From Osedax fenrisi (taxonomy: Eukaryota > Annelida > Polychaeta > Sabellida > Siboglinidae): a stretch of DNA of 64,000 nt. Below the pieces are notes generated by a model. It searched no databases. It saw nothing but the letters and a program-made list of their open reading frames with translations, and was not told the origin of the DNA. Positions 40,044-53,782 of this stretch are shown here, piece by piece. Both the position numbers and the translations under genes were made by a program. The stretch is taken from contig OZ025243.1 in NCBI GenBank assembly GCA_964019155.1, positions 7,743,865-7,807,864 on the forward strand. The letters are read 5' to 3'. How positions within the stretch are numbered: the first letter of the stretch is position 1; every line of letters begins with the position of its first letter.

Positions 40044-41815
40044 TGAAAGCCGCTTACATCGACATGGTTGTGTAAGCTCCAAAAATGTCGATATAGGCGG
40101 ATTGTCGATATGAGCGATAGGGGCGTAGACCTAATGATGTATAACGCATTAGTTTATTTATAATTAATTGTATGTAATAATATAATATATGCATATAATA
40201 TAATAACAAAAAAGGTTTAATTACATGTTTATTAAATAATATTAATATTATTAATATTTAATAACTAATTATGTACACACCCATCGCAATTCAATCAAAG
40301 AATACATTAAAAAGTATTACTTAAATGTATAGAGTATATTATAGTATAGTATATATACTCTATAGAGTATATTATAGTATAGTAGAGTATATAATATATA
40401 GTATAGTATACTATATAGTATATATTATACTTAACTATAAAGTATAGGCTATACTTAACCTATATAGAATACAGTATAGTCAGTGATGGGCAGGATCGCG
40501 ATAATTGATCGGCGATCCTGGATCGGCTTATTTGATTCACGATATTTTTATTTATAAGAATATTTGTATATTTTATTATTTATGTTTTTGATAGTTTTTG
40601 TTATATAGTTATATATTATTCTTAAATTATTGCATGTATGTACATATTCGAAATACAATGATGTATAATAGATACTATGATGATATTTAGACATATTGTA
40701 TAATAATTAATTACTTTAAAGTATAATAATTATTAAATATAACATAGGATATAGAAAAAATAAAAAAACCTAATGGAAACTAATGACGTAACAATTCGTG
40801 ATGCGACATGTTAGCAAGTTACGTCAAGTTACCTTTGATACTATTGATATTATGACCAACATCTACTCTAAGAATTGTTAATTACAATTGAGCTCATATA
40901 CCTGCATCTGGTGATGCACCAACGACTTGTACTCGATAAAGAGAGTTGATCCATGCAATGTATGTGTATATTATATAATAGTTTATAGTATTACCGTGAC
41001 ATATGGTACTATAATATAATATATTTAACTATATATAGTATAATACTATTAGTATTACTTATAATTTATAACATGATATTGAGATATAAATTGAATATAA
41101 ATATTTACCTACACGATGAGTCATAGGTGTTAGTACGTAATAGTGACGCCAGTAATTAAGGTTACACTACTGACACAATAATATATGACTACGGATTATA
41201 TAGTTCATTATTACTTACCTACTTTTTACTTTTGTTAATGTTTTGATATTTGTATATGATAAAAACTATGCATCAACAAACTTTGTACAAACTTTAGTAT
41301 TATAAAACTATAATATTATAATTAATTTTATTTAACATAAATAGAATATAGTATTAGTACTGATATATAAGTAGTGTATAATATACAATATGCAATATGT
41401 TTATATAATATGATATAATATATTATAGCATATTATATTATATATGATACATATTTGTAGGCGTATCTAAATATTGACCAATTACGTAAGATATTAAAGA
41501 TCAATTTATTTATATATATACTGACGATATTGAGTAGTAGGGGAATAGCAATGAATACTATGGGAATACTTTTCATACAAATTAAAATTTGTAAATAATT
41601 TGTTTTATAATCAAATTTGTCGATATAAGTGGATTCAATTCCAAATATTACTTTATAAATATGTCGATAATGCCGAATTGTCGATATAAGTGGATTGACG
41701 ATGTATGCGTATTAATTGACATGTAAATAGGTGTAAATCCAACAAAAATATCTCGGAATGTCGATGTAGCCGAATTATCGATGTACGTGGCTGTCGAAGT
41801 AAGCGGCTTTCACTG
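40041..41815. mobile_element. TA-flanked MITE or non-autonomous transposon, CAGTGAAAGC ends
   Basis: Terminal inverted repeats CAGTGAAAGCCGCTTACATC (left) and CAGTGAAAGCCGCTTACTTC (right, inward) with TA on both sides, 1,775 bases long. Variants of TGTCGATATAAGTGGATT are repeated at both ends (40,085-40,115 and 41,620-41,800). No transposase frame was found. CAGT ends with TA targets fit the pogo/Tigger part of the Tc1-mariner group, which is inference. The middle contains GTATA-rich palindromes and, at about 40,476, CAGTGATGGGCA, which looks like one end of a hAT element. Confidence 0.85.
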
Positions 41816-42235
41816 TATATATATACTATATATAGTATCCTATAGGATATACGTGATCAAGTCTCCTAACTATCCCCTACCAAATGATTATACTCCAAGT
41901 ATAAACATCTAGTGATCGAGGGTGTAGACTCACGCAGATAAGGCACGAATTCTTAAGATTCTATATATAGTAAGTATACTTAATAATGATTATTTGAAGA
42001 TAATGCATTAACGTGGTTTAATATAGGTAAGCGTATACTATGTGTGGTGCTCTTTTAAGTTTATCATTATATAATTATATAGTAACTTTGAAAAAATATT
42101 TATAAAATATTTGAAATGAGGAAATCAATACTTATTACCATTATTACTTATTATTATTACCTTGATTTAATTGTGAATCACCGACTCTATAGAATTGTTG
42201 ATATGTAGGGTAAAGTGGATATATATATATATATA

Positions 42236-42759
42236 CAGTCAAAGCTCGATAACTCAACATTGACGGGACGGAGTTTTCATGTTGAGTTATCGGATGTATA
42301 AAAATGTCTATATATAGACTTAATTAATGTTTTGTTCACATAAATGCATTCAAAATAGTACTCGTATGATAATATAATAATTGTAATTGACTTTTTACGT
42401 TTATATATTTATATCCATATATTATTAAATAAAACCATGTTGAATAATGTATGTTGAATTATATTTGTTGAGCAATGTAGTTTTATTATATATCTTACAT
42501 GTAAAAGATACGAATCCAATAACATATGTTTGTGATATTTTGATTTTTCATAAATGTTGAGTTATCGGATGTATATTTACATGTAATGTATAGGCTAGGA
42601 TTATAAAAACGATGTTGAGTTATATGTATGTTGAGTTATATTTGTTGAGTAATAGGGTTTTTGTTAACATATAAAAGATACGAATCCAACCAAATATTTT
42701 TTGGATGTTGAGTTATCGGCAATGTTGAGTTATCGGCATGTTGAGTTACCGAGCTTCTA

Positions 42760-42762
<3 letters not shown>
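42236..42762. mobile_element. TA-flanked MITE, CAGTCAAAGC ends
   Basis: 527 bases with inverted ends CAGTCAAAGCTCGATAACTC (left) and CAGTAGAAGCTCGGTAACTC (right, inward), TA on both sides. ATGTTGAGTTATCGG is repeated about eight times, mostly near the ends. No frame. Its ends resemble the 40,041 element (CAGTxAAAGCxCG), so the two families are probably mobilised by related transposases. Confidence 0.88.

Positions 42763-42824
<62 letters not shown>
42763..42824. repeat. (TA)n microsatellite
   Basis: About 60 bases of TA immediately after the MITE terminus, consistent with insertion into an existing TA tract. Confidence 0.9.
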
Positions 42825-42827
<3 letters not shown>

Positions 42828-44091
42828 ACTTATAGGTATGCAGATGACTAGTAAAGAGATCGAGATTTTGTTTAATTAAAATTGGTTAAATATTCGCTAG
42901 GTTCTGTTATCCTAATACACCCCCCATGTGTTAATGGACTCGCCCATGTAAATAATGGACTCGTCCAACCGATTAGGCTGAATGAACATGCCCCACAATG
43001 TGGGGCCCACATGTATATAAATATCGAGCCATATATTCTTCACATTGTATTACGTTATATCCAAATAAACATACTAAAGCCTTCGCTGTCTTTACCATAT
43101 TTCTCTTACACAACTTAACAATTCATAGCAGCATGTACTCTGTCAGAAGTGCTTTATCTATGATGTCTTTAAAGATGAGAGATAATGCTGATAGTAATAT
43201 ATATAATAGTCTGTTGACCGTAGTATGATATAGACGATGGTATATATGTGTGTTTATTAGAGTTAGACTAACTGGGTTAGTTATATCTTAGTAAATAATT
43301 AGATGATATTCCTAAACTGTGTTTATTATATTATGTTATTATAGTGTGTTCCTATATATTAATCAGAGTTTAGGTATTAGCCTGTTTGAACAAAGAATCG
43401 GATATAAAATTAAAATAATATTAAATAAAATATTTCATTATAAAATTTCTATCCAGGATATCATTACTAAAAATAGTCATTACAAACATCTACCTCGAAT
43501 ACTTTATACAGATTACAAATGAAAGTCGATAAAGATATATCAACTTGGAGGATTTGGGATTTCAATATCCAATTCCTTAAGAAATTTACTTTCGCCAAGA
43601 GTAAGAGCACTGCCATCAATTGCCCCTCATAACAATTACATCCTCGTCTCCGACATGAACCATGGGAGTAGTAAAGAATTAATACAAAGTACTCGAGAAT
43701 ATATTATATTGAATATTTAAAATAAAAATTAGACTTCCTGAATAGAAAATAATACTGATAAAATGTTAAATAAAATTTAAATAAAATTGAATATGTAAGT
43801 AATTAAGATATATAAAATATATACCATTTTAAAGAAAGTACAACAACAAGTATACAAAATCCCACAACCATTCTCATCGTGTATTTAAAATAAATAATTG
43901 TATATATGTAACCTAAAAAAATATGAACCAATAAAACACTTAAATTAAAAATATAAAAAAAACTATATAAATAAAAGCTATAAAACTATAGTTTTATATA
44001 TAAAATAAATACTGATAAATACTGATAATATAAGGTAGCCAATATATTAATTAATATATCACATATTACAAATCTAAAATATTAAATTAAA

Positions 44092-44142
<51 letters not shown>

Positions 44143-45353
44143 TACTGAACCAACAATAACAATATATTTATGTTATGTATAACATAATATTAAATTTCTA
44201 AATTGTATATGTATTAAAATAATATAATCTTAAGAAACAAGTTACTATTTTAATAATAATAATAATATCATAATTTAGGCATGACCAAGGTAAACGAAGC
44301 ATAAGCATAATTATCTAGTCGTTTACCCGTTACACTTTACTAAAGGAAAATTGTGAGGAGACAATTATAGTAAAAGTAAAATAAAATAAATAAAATAAAA
44401 TAAAATGTTAAGATATAAAGTTAGTAAAAGAAATATATAAGAATATAAAATATATACAAAAATATATGTTAAGGACAAAATTATAAATAACATTTTATTA
44501 TTTAGTAATCTATTAGAATAATAACTTATAAATTAAAATTATATCCAGAGTAGCCAACAGTAATTGAAACTAATGGGGATATATGGCGTACCATGTACAT
44601 GTACATGTATCATCATGATAATACTATCATGTATCATATACATGTACTTCAAGGTTATGGGTTCGTCAGGTCCAATGAATTAGGGATCCTATGTGAACCA
44701 AGAATAAGAACACTGGCAATACTCGCTTCTCACTACAAGTATATCCCTTTCCCCAACACATACCAATACCCTATATATTATTATATATAATAATAAGTTA
44801 ACTGATGATGATAATGATGATAATGATGATGATGATACATAAGTATTTACATACCTTAATAAATCATAAACGATTTTTCAAATATATATATATATAAATG
44901 TAATACAAAAATACCATTTAAAATAAGTAAATACTATGAAAGAACAAAATTTAAAATTTAAAAAAAGTAATATTAACAAATGAAATAAGTGTTATATATT
45001 ACACTCAAGATAAATCTGTGAATTGATTAATTGCAGTGCATATATGCTGATCTATAGATCTAATAGAGGCCTGCAGTAGATCTACTAATATACGCAGCTG
45101 TATGTATATTAGTACTGAAACTTATTAGCAAAGATTTTCCGAAGAATTTTTCGAACCCTTGAAATCTAATTGATTTTAGTGAATCCCGAGTAATTCCCGG
45201 CACTTTATTTCGTAATTATTTATAAATATAATACTAATAAATTAATAATAATGAGTAATATTGATAAAAATCTGTATAAACAGGTATATATATATACACA
45301 CATACACACATATACACAATGTATGTATATTACACATACATACATACACATAC

Positions 45354-45412
<59 letters not shown>

Positions 45413-46004
45413 TACATATATACATATACATATAGTTATACCAAACGTATACTATAATCTCATAATTTTGGCTATTTGTATATGAGTCATTTATTGGATA
45501 ATAAATCACATTTGAGATGCTTCGATATAACGAGAGAGCAACATAACTGAGATGTTGTTACATTGATGCTACCGGGCTAATAAACTTAAAATTCCTTTGT
45601 AATTTATATACGCCCATACCTTAAATATTATTACGCTAGTATTAAAACTCATTGTAGAATTAAACTATATTGTAATCAGTTGTGTTTGTAATTTAGAACA
45701 TAGAGAAATATTTCTTATATATTTATTTTAATAATTTAGATAAAGGTAAATATTATATTTAAATTATGTAAATATATATATATATATATATATTATAATA
45801 TTATAATATAGTATTATATATCATACCATATATCATACTATATATATAGTTAGTAACTTTTAGTTAATATATATATTGTATTATTGATAAATATACTATA
45901 GTATATGTATACAAACTATTATAAAATATATTATACAATCAATAACTCACCTATATATATATATATATATATATATATAGGTGTATTAGTGTGCTGTAAA
46001 CACC
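42825..46004. other. AT-rich sequence, no gene recognised
   Basis: Open frames here (for example 42,882-43,228 and 44,593-44,790) show no family motif or splice support. (TA)n tracts lie at about 44,098-44,134 and 45,356-45,406. A (GAT/AAT)n tract lies near 44,802-44,836. ATGGACTCG is repeated twice near 42,936-42,966. Confidence 0.4.
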
Positions 46005-46050
46005 GTGTACCCTATTATCACACTATATATAGTGTGATAATAGGGTGCAC
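46005..46050. repeat. Palindrome
   Basis: Arms of about 22 bases (CCCTATTATCACACTATA) meet with no spacer, giving a near-perfect hairpin or cruciform-prone sequence. It lies in an AT-rich gap upstream of the protease gene. Confidence 0.8.
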
Positions 46051-46221
46051 AGTTTGTGTATACATATACACTACAATATATAACACTCATAAAATAGTAT
46101 TACACAACAATATAGTATATATATTATGTAATACATTGGAATTTCGTATTTGATTATCTGTGATATAATCTCAGAAAAATGTTCACAGAAATTTACATTC
46201 GTTATTATTTTATACTTTATA

Positions 46222-46276
<55 letters not shown>

Positions 46277-46320
46277 TGTGTGTGTACGTGTATTATACAT
46301 ATAAGTATACTTATAAGTAT

Positions 46321-46436
46321 AATTATAATAAGATATTAGTTATTTCGTATATATTACTTATAAGTACATATAAGTATACGTATATGTACTTATAAGTAAT
46401 ATATACGAAATAACTAATATCTGATTATTATAATAA
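46321..46436. repeat. Long palindrome
   Basis: Arms of about 52 bases (containing GATATTAGTTATTTCGTATA and CTTATAAGTACATATA) are inverted about an eight-base centre, with one three-base indel. This could be a foldback MITE or a recent inverted duplication. Confidence 0.8.
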
Positions 46437-46668
46437 TTATAATAATACATTATTAATGTTGATGATTATTAACATGATCACGATGCACACATACCCACAT
46501 ACATATACACACACCCCACGGATAAGTGTAGGCCTATGAAAGTATACTTACATAGACCTTATAGGGAGTCACCACACCCGTGCATTTAAGGGTTTAACTA
46601 AATAATAGAAACCTTCCGTAACTGAATAATGCATGTCCTCGTCTCCTCGACTTACAGATTCCCTTAGA

Positions 46669-46744
46669 ATGTACACCGACTACCTCTGCTTATTCACATT
46701 CATCCTACAAATCATATGTTTTACACGTGCAGCTATACAAAAGT
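46669..46744 (+). CDS. Protease exon 1: signal peptide
   Basis: Starts MYTDYLCLFTFILQIICF, a hydrophobic core followed by TRAA, a good signal peptidase context. An in-frame ATG lies at 46,633, but an acceptor-like CTTACAG between the two ATGs suggests a 5' UTR intron, so 46,669 is preferred. The donor AAG T|GTTAGT is phase 1 and matches the next exon. Confidence 0.65.
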
Positions 46745-47355
46745 GTTAGTATACTTGAATATCTTAATATATCTTAGTATACTTGAATATCAACAAGTAA
46801 TCTATAATTAGTGTAAAGGTTAAAGTGCATATCTATATATATATAGATCTATAGATCTATATATAGATGTGTTAAACATTAGTCAATATTATTTTTTGTA
46901 AACTATTTGTATTATCAATCATTAATATTAATATTTATCTTTTCAAAGCTTAATAATTATTTAATAATTATACCCTTAATAGAGCTTAATATAGTAATCA
47001 CTCTAATTAAAATATACGTTTACAACAGTGGGGTGGGGGGTGCAATACGATCTATCTAACTATAGCTACCTATACCCCGCTATTAACACCCCCACCTCTA
47101 CCCGCATGCGCAAACAGACCCGGACAGCGTACAAGTATACGGCTCCGCGTACCAGCCCGACATCTCGGGGGAGTACCGCGTACACAAGGAGGCTTCTACG
47201 ACACGTGATATGCGCATACATTGTAGGCCGGTGTACAAACACGAATGTAAGCCGTTGTTCATCTATTACGTCATTAATCCTGTAAGAGATGCCGATCCAG
47301 GTTATTCATTGTCATTGTAATATTGTATATGACCATCCATAAACTTAATAATATA

Positions 47356-47392
<37 letters not shown>

Positions 47393-47516
47393 ATATTATT
47401 TATTGAAATCATAAATATATATATTGAATACAATAAAAATAGCGGATACAAATGGACCCCTCGAGAAGTCATATATGCATACGTGTTACAAATAACGGTG
47501 AGAGGCCCCGGACAAT

Positions 47517-47559
<43 letters not shown>

Positions 47560-47884
47560 TTATTATAATACATATAAGTGTGTGTATTGATATTGTTAAC
47601 ATTTCTTTTGTTAATGTGTTTATGTTTTATGATAATGATGATTACAATGAATGTTTATTTAAAAACTTATTTTATGTTAAGTTATTTTAAATACATCATA
47701 AATTATTTCTTAAAAGCGTAATAGAAGTAGGTAGTACAGACATAATACACATGGGTAATACAATGTGCACATACAATAATAAATAAACCGGAAAGTAAAA
47801 AAATATAAATTTCAACTTATATAATCAGTGAAGGTTGCCACATGATATAAATATTTGGATCGATTATAATCGATATATTGAATG

Positions 47885-47946
<62 letters not shown>

Positions 47947-48804
47947 ATAAGATGATGATGATAAGGTTTATTAGCACTTATCATAGGTGTGGCCACCCCT
48001 CGTAGGTGCATATAACAATATAGAACGAAAACAATAAATATATAAATAAATAAACAAAACGATAAAATAATATAATTTATAAAAATATTAATATTGTATG
48101 ATTAAATAAGTGAATATATTACATCGATGATATGTAAGCTTTGAGGTGTGTAATAAAGGACGGGTATGAATGGATTGATCTAATAGAGGCAGGGAGGGAA
48201 TTCCATAGGGATGGAACCATATAACTGAAGGCGCGTTTATGATATTTCAGGTATGAGACACGAGGGCAAATTAGGGAAATGTCAGCATTTGAACGTAAGG
48301 AAGTCAGTGGGCGTCTTAGAGTTAGTAGGGAAGTCAAATAAGGAGGAGAAGTATAATATATTGCTTTATGAGCGAGTGATAGAAGGTGTAGAAGGGAACG
48401 TTTTTTGTGAGGGATCCAGTTGGATATAAGTTGGTGGTAGTCGGTAATGGAATGGTCAAATCGATTTATTGAGAAAATGGTTCGTATAGATGCATGAATT
48501 ATACGATTTAAAGGGGATAATGAAGTATTAGGGAGATGATAAAGTAGTGAGGAGCAGTAGTCGATACGAGAGAGGACGAGTGCATTTATGAGGACAGTTG
48601 TAAGAGATCGGGTTAAGTCTTTTCTTATACGACGAATTTTGAAGAGGTGGTAGTTAGCTGATTTAGATATATTAGCTATATGGGAATTTAGGGATAGGTT
48701 AGCATCCAAAGTAATTCCAAGATTTATAACAGATGATGAAGGGATGATGGGGAGACCGTCGATGATAACAGGTGGAAAATTATGATAGTTAGATGGGATA
48801 TTTA

Positions 48805-48859
<55 letters not shown>

Positions 48860-49062
48860 TTTATTTATTGAATCACACATATAATAATATCGGATACAAA
48901 TGGACCCCTCAAGAAGTCATAGACTTGTATATGTTATAAATAACTGTGAGGAGCCCCGGACAATACAAAACAAATAATAACATTTTTTTCTCTTGCGTTT
49001 TGATTTATCGTTTATTAAATTCTTGATAAACACAAGAGAAAAACAAGAATTGTCTGGAGTCG

Positions 49063-49094
<32 letters not shown>

Positions 49095-50317
49095 AACACT
49101 AAATATAAAAATATCGAAAACCGATATCCATAATGAAACGTGTCAACGCATAAATACTATTTTGTATACTCTTTGTTGTGATCACGTGATTAGAAGTACG
49201 GCATCGCGTACGTGATGCTTATTACCACGGTATTACCGACTACTATGCATCACCCACAAGGTGATACATCTTAGATCTCCCGAGTACCTAACATACTCGA
49301 TCAGTATTCAGACCCCGTTATTAGTCGAGCTAACAGGAAATGTCACACGATGAAAATTGTGCAACGCTAAACCCACAAAATTGACTATCTCTGCTCACTT
49401 TGAATCTGCTTTCTCTGCACTAGCTCCAAAATACTGTAATGCTCTTCCATATGAAATTAGGTGTTTAATATCCCTGTCAATATTTAAATGTAAACTCTCC
49501 ACGTACCTATTAACATTGTAACCTACCCAGGGTAGGCTACCCTCCCTTTTCCTTCATTTTTATTATACTTTATTTATTTTATTTTTGTTTCCTCCTCATG
49601 ACGCCCATAATCACCACGTGATTTTGTAGTCAATAAAATATTTTTAAATAAAAAATTAAAAAATTACCATATTAAATAACAACTTGTGACACATGTCATC
49701 TGTTGCTTATTTCATTTGTTAATATACCATGTTCCTGCATTGTTCTGTAAGTAAGATGTTCTACAAAGTTAATCATATATGATAACCTATAGTTCAACAT
49801 AGGTGAACATTGGTTAACATTGGTTAACATATATATAACCAACCTACCTACCTCGGTGTATCGATCTAAGTGACAATTATATCTATATCTATATATATAT
49901 TATAATATATAATATATAATCAAGAATTGAGGTAATGTTTGAATACGTGTACAACTTATTTACAACAATATAGTATGGTGTGTGTATGCGATCAACAACA
50001 ACATAGCAACAATTACATATTATAACATGCACATGTATACATTGGTTTTATAATATATATATATAATATAATTATATCATAAATTATTTAATATATTAAA
50101 TAATTTGTATATATAGTATATAATGTATACATATATGTGATATATAGTACGTACTATACATATATAACTCATAAGTTGTGTTGCGAGAATAATAATACAT
50201 TTATATTATAAAAATATAGGCAATTTGATAACATTATATAAAACATTGAAAAATATAATTTAAATAAAAGAATGAGTGATTCAACAAAATAACAATAATT
50301 TCATACCAATATATTAT

Positions 50318-50358
<41 letters not shown>

Positions 50359-52538
50359 ATCAGTGTATACATTATGATACATTCTGTTATAAACCATACT
50401 TCTCCCACACAGTATCCACCCAGTATTGGATGATCTCCCCTACTCTGGGGTACAACCGGGGTTTCTCCAAGAGTCTACACACCCGGCACCAGCCTCAATC
50501 TACAGATGACGTGACACCGGATGGTTTATTTATAGAACACGTGACTATCCCCATAGCAACGTATTATAATACTATATGTGTATAGCTAACTTAACATATT
50601 ATGTAATACTTATTGGATAGCACACGTAAACATGTAATTAACACTAATCCAATACTACGTAATACTCAGTGTGGAAATCTTATGATGGCGAAACGAAATC
50701 CTGGAAGCGAGATAAGCTGACTGTTCACGGATCAAGTTAGTCAGGTGCTTCTTAATAATAGTAGTAGTGGGTCTCCTCTTATCTGTTATAATGTATTGTT
50801 ATCTGTTGTCGACTATTGTTATCTATTTTAGTATGGAATCTATTAATAGATGATGAATATTTAATATGGTATAATATTATAAAGTTGTATCTATTATTAT
50901 CTTTTATATATTTTTATATATTGTTATCCTATTTTAAAATGTTATCTATGTGTATCTATTATTATCTAGTGCATAATATTATTTATTATGTAATCACAAT
51001 TGTTATATATATTATATAATGTTACCTATTATAATAATAACATAGTATAGGTAATATATAATTAGTATTTTGTTTATAATGTGTTTTATAGTAGCCTATA
51101 ATGTAGTTTATAAAAGAGTATTAATATCTACGCCTATTTATATCTAGATATTCAATTTACACAAATAATCTGATCTAAAATATATTGTGTATTTGATTAT
51201 TTTTCACTTTTTAATTAAGTATAATTCCATATATTAAGAACTTATTATTTTAATAAAATTATAATTATCTTTGAGTAAAACAATATACATATATATAATT
51301 ATAATTCCAATAAATCATAGCATTTCTCTTAGACTACATTCATATTAACTGATAGCCACGACACAGGAACATGTGACACTTACGTCATCGAAGGACATGA
51401 TGTGCCGGAGAACCTAAGAGGTCGATATAAACGTGAACCTCTTACGATGACGTCACAAAGACCCGTCTATAGGAGGGATGACCCTTCTTCAGGTGTCTAC
51501 CTACATTATAGGTTAGGGGTTGTAGGCTATAGGTTAAGGGTTGTGCTGTAGGTTATAGGTTAGGGGTTATATGCTGTATTAACAATGCTAAATATAATAC
51601 AATTTCATTTATTGAATAATAAAAATAAAGGTCAAATTGATGTATAATCATATTCATTTAATAATTTCCTATTATATTACGTGATGTACTTAGTACTTAA
51701 CCTAGTACCTAGTATTAAGGGCGTTACAGGGAGATTAAAAGTAGGGGGGATATCTCAGACTCGTCAATTATTACCATATACTTTTCTAAGAAGATAAATC
51801 TATAATATCACTTGTATAGGGCTTAATATGATTGACTTGTATTGGGTTGCACAATAAAAGTTAATGTTGATACTATAAAGACTATAAATAGCAGACATAT
51901 ACTATTTATAAAGAATACAATAATTTATGATCATAAAAGTGGGGAGGGATATTAGATATTATATCCCCCCAACTTGTAAAAGTGGGGGGGCATAGGACAT
52001 CCCCTCCTTTTATGACGCCCCTACCTAGTATTCTATAGTACTAGTACAAGTAGTATACTATACACACACATCGACAGTAAGTTCAAGCCCGTGTGGATGA
52101 TCTCCACGGATATACACAAGAGATACGCAGCCATGTGGATGCACGCAGACTGCTACGCCCCCGATTGTGTGACCGACTTCAACTGGTGGATTCCTACCAT
52201 AGAGTTTGTATTCGTAGTAGGGAGGATATAGTATATGTGTATGGGCGTGTCTTTGTATATATACAAAGATACATTACATTACAAATATATATATATATAT
52301 TGGAAGTGTATGTAGGTTGGTAGTTCACACATATACACTTTGTATTTGTATGTGTATGTGTATGTGTGCGTACATCGTTACCATGGTAAGTTAGTAGTAG
52401 TATACCACTTATTAGCATTTATTACCTATAGATATTACCTGTATAATTCATATAGTTATTCTAAAATCATCAATTTATAAATTCAATAAATAACTTATTA
52501 TAAATATATATATATATATATATATACAAAGATAAATT

Positions 52539-52574
<36 letters not shown>

Positions 52575-53360
52575 GTAATAAATACAATTTTCAGAACAAA
52601 TCATAAACCATCTACGAATTGCAATCCTAAAAGAAGCTTAAAACAAATTAAAGTCACGATTAGATGTATCGACAGAAAGAATAACATATTGTCGGAAATC
52701 AGTAAGTAATTAGTATTGCTTCGGGTATATATTTATTATAATTTGTAACCATGGTTACTTGCAGGTAAAACGTGCGGTAAACAAATCCTTCACAAAGACG
52801 GGCCCGTACTCTACAAAGGAACCATTAGCGATCCGGGCAGGTGGCCTTGGATGGTTGGTGGTACAGGTCACGATTACGTAATATTAATAATGCTATCGTT
52901 ACGTGATAGGTGGGTCTGTGGGATGACAACTACGACACGGTCTATAAGTTTATCTGCAGCGCTTCGCTGATATCCTCCAGAACAGTTATTACTTCGGCCC
53001 ATTGTTTAAGAGAGTTAGTATACTGACCGTAGATGGTAGTATGTGTAGGTATATAGGTAGGTACAACTATAAGGATAAGGGTACACAACTGTGTACCTAC
53101 AGTATACTTATGTCTATACAATGTATTGTACAATTGTATTATACAATTTGTATATGTATACTTATAACTATATCGCTAGGTATTACATTAATATACTGGT
53201 ATAGCACTCATTAATATACTGATATAACTCTCTATAGAGAGTTCCTGTTTTCTTGATCGTATTTACAATTCGCTTATATTAAAAACAACCATTATGGGAT
53301 ATTAATAATTGAAGTATAATACTTACATACTTCAATACATACTCGTTAATGTAATATATA

Positions 53361-53405
<45 letters not shown>

Positions 53406-53731
53406 GTTTATATCGGGTAGTATGGGTGTATTTGCTGGCTCGAAATGTTACCAGTGTATATACTATTGGGGAAAGTATATTCCCTACGGCCTTTGACTTG
53501 ATGAACCCACATTCGGAAAGTTGATATACTATGGATGTTTGTGCTTTATGAGTTGATGATTTATTTTAATTTTGTACTCTATTTATTATACTACCCATTT
53601 TTTGTTTTTAATTATATTCCTATATGATTGTGTTCTCCTCGTGATATTAATATACGTGATATTAAATGTGTGAAAGACTTTATAAGCTCTGCTTCTTCTT
53701 TTTTCACCCAGGCAATTGCCAAATCTGATTT

Positions 53732-53782
<51 letters not shown>

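Noticed and set aside
40476..40540. CAGTGATGGGCA start of a hAT element
   Set aside because: No matching right end or 8-bp duplication was found, so it is not listed separately.
42840..42856. TATGCAGATGAC read as a YADD reverse transcriptase box
   Set aside because: A stop follows at once and no other RT motif is nearby on either side.
43319..43522. 67-residue frame
   Set aside because: AT-driven Ile/Lys/Tyr composition, no motif, no splice support.
47028..47285. 85-residue ORF in a GC-rich patch
   Set aside because: It is a shadow frame. The real exon reads in another frame with the VYGSAYQPDISGEY and RPVYKH motifs and matching phases.
48807..48880. Poly-Tyr N-terminus of the LINE-derived ORF
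   Set aside because: It is an accidental fusion of (AAT)n and (TA)n tracts from the neighbouring repeat, not part of the LINE protein.
52093..52323. 76-residue ORF
   Set aside because: Shadow of protease exon 6, which reads VWMISTDIH in a different frame.
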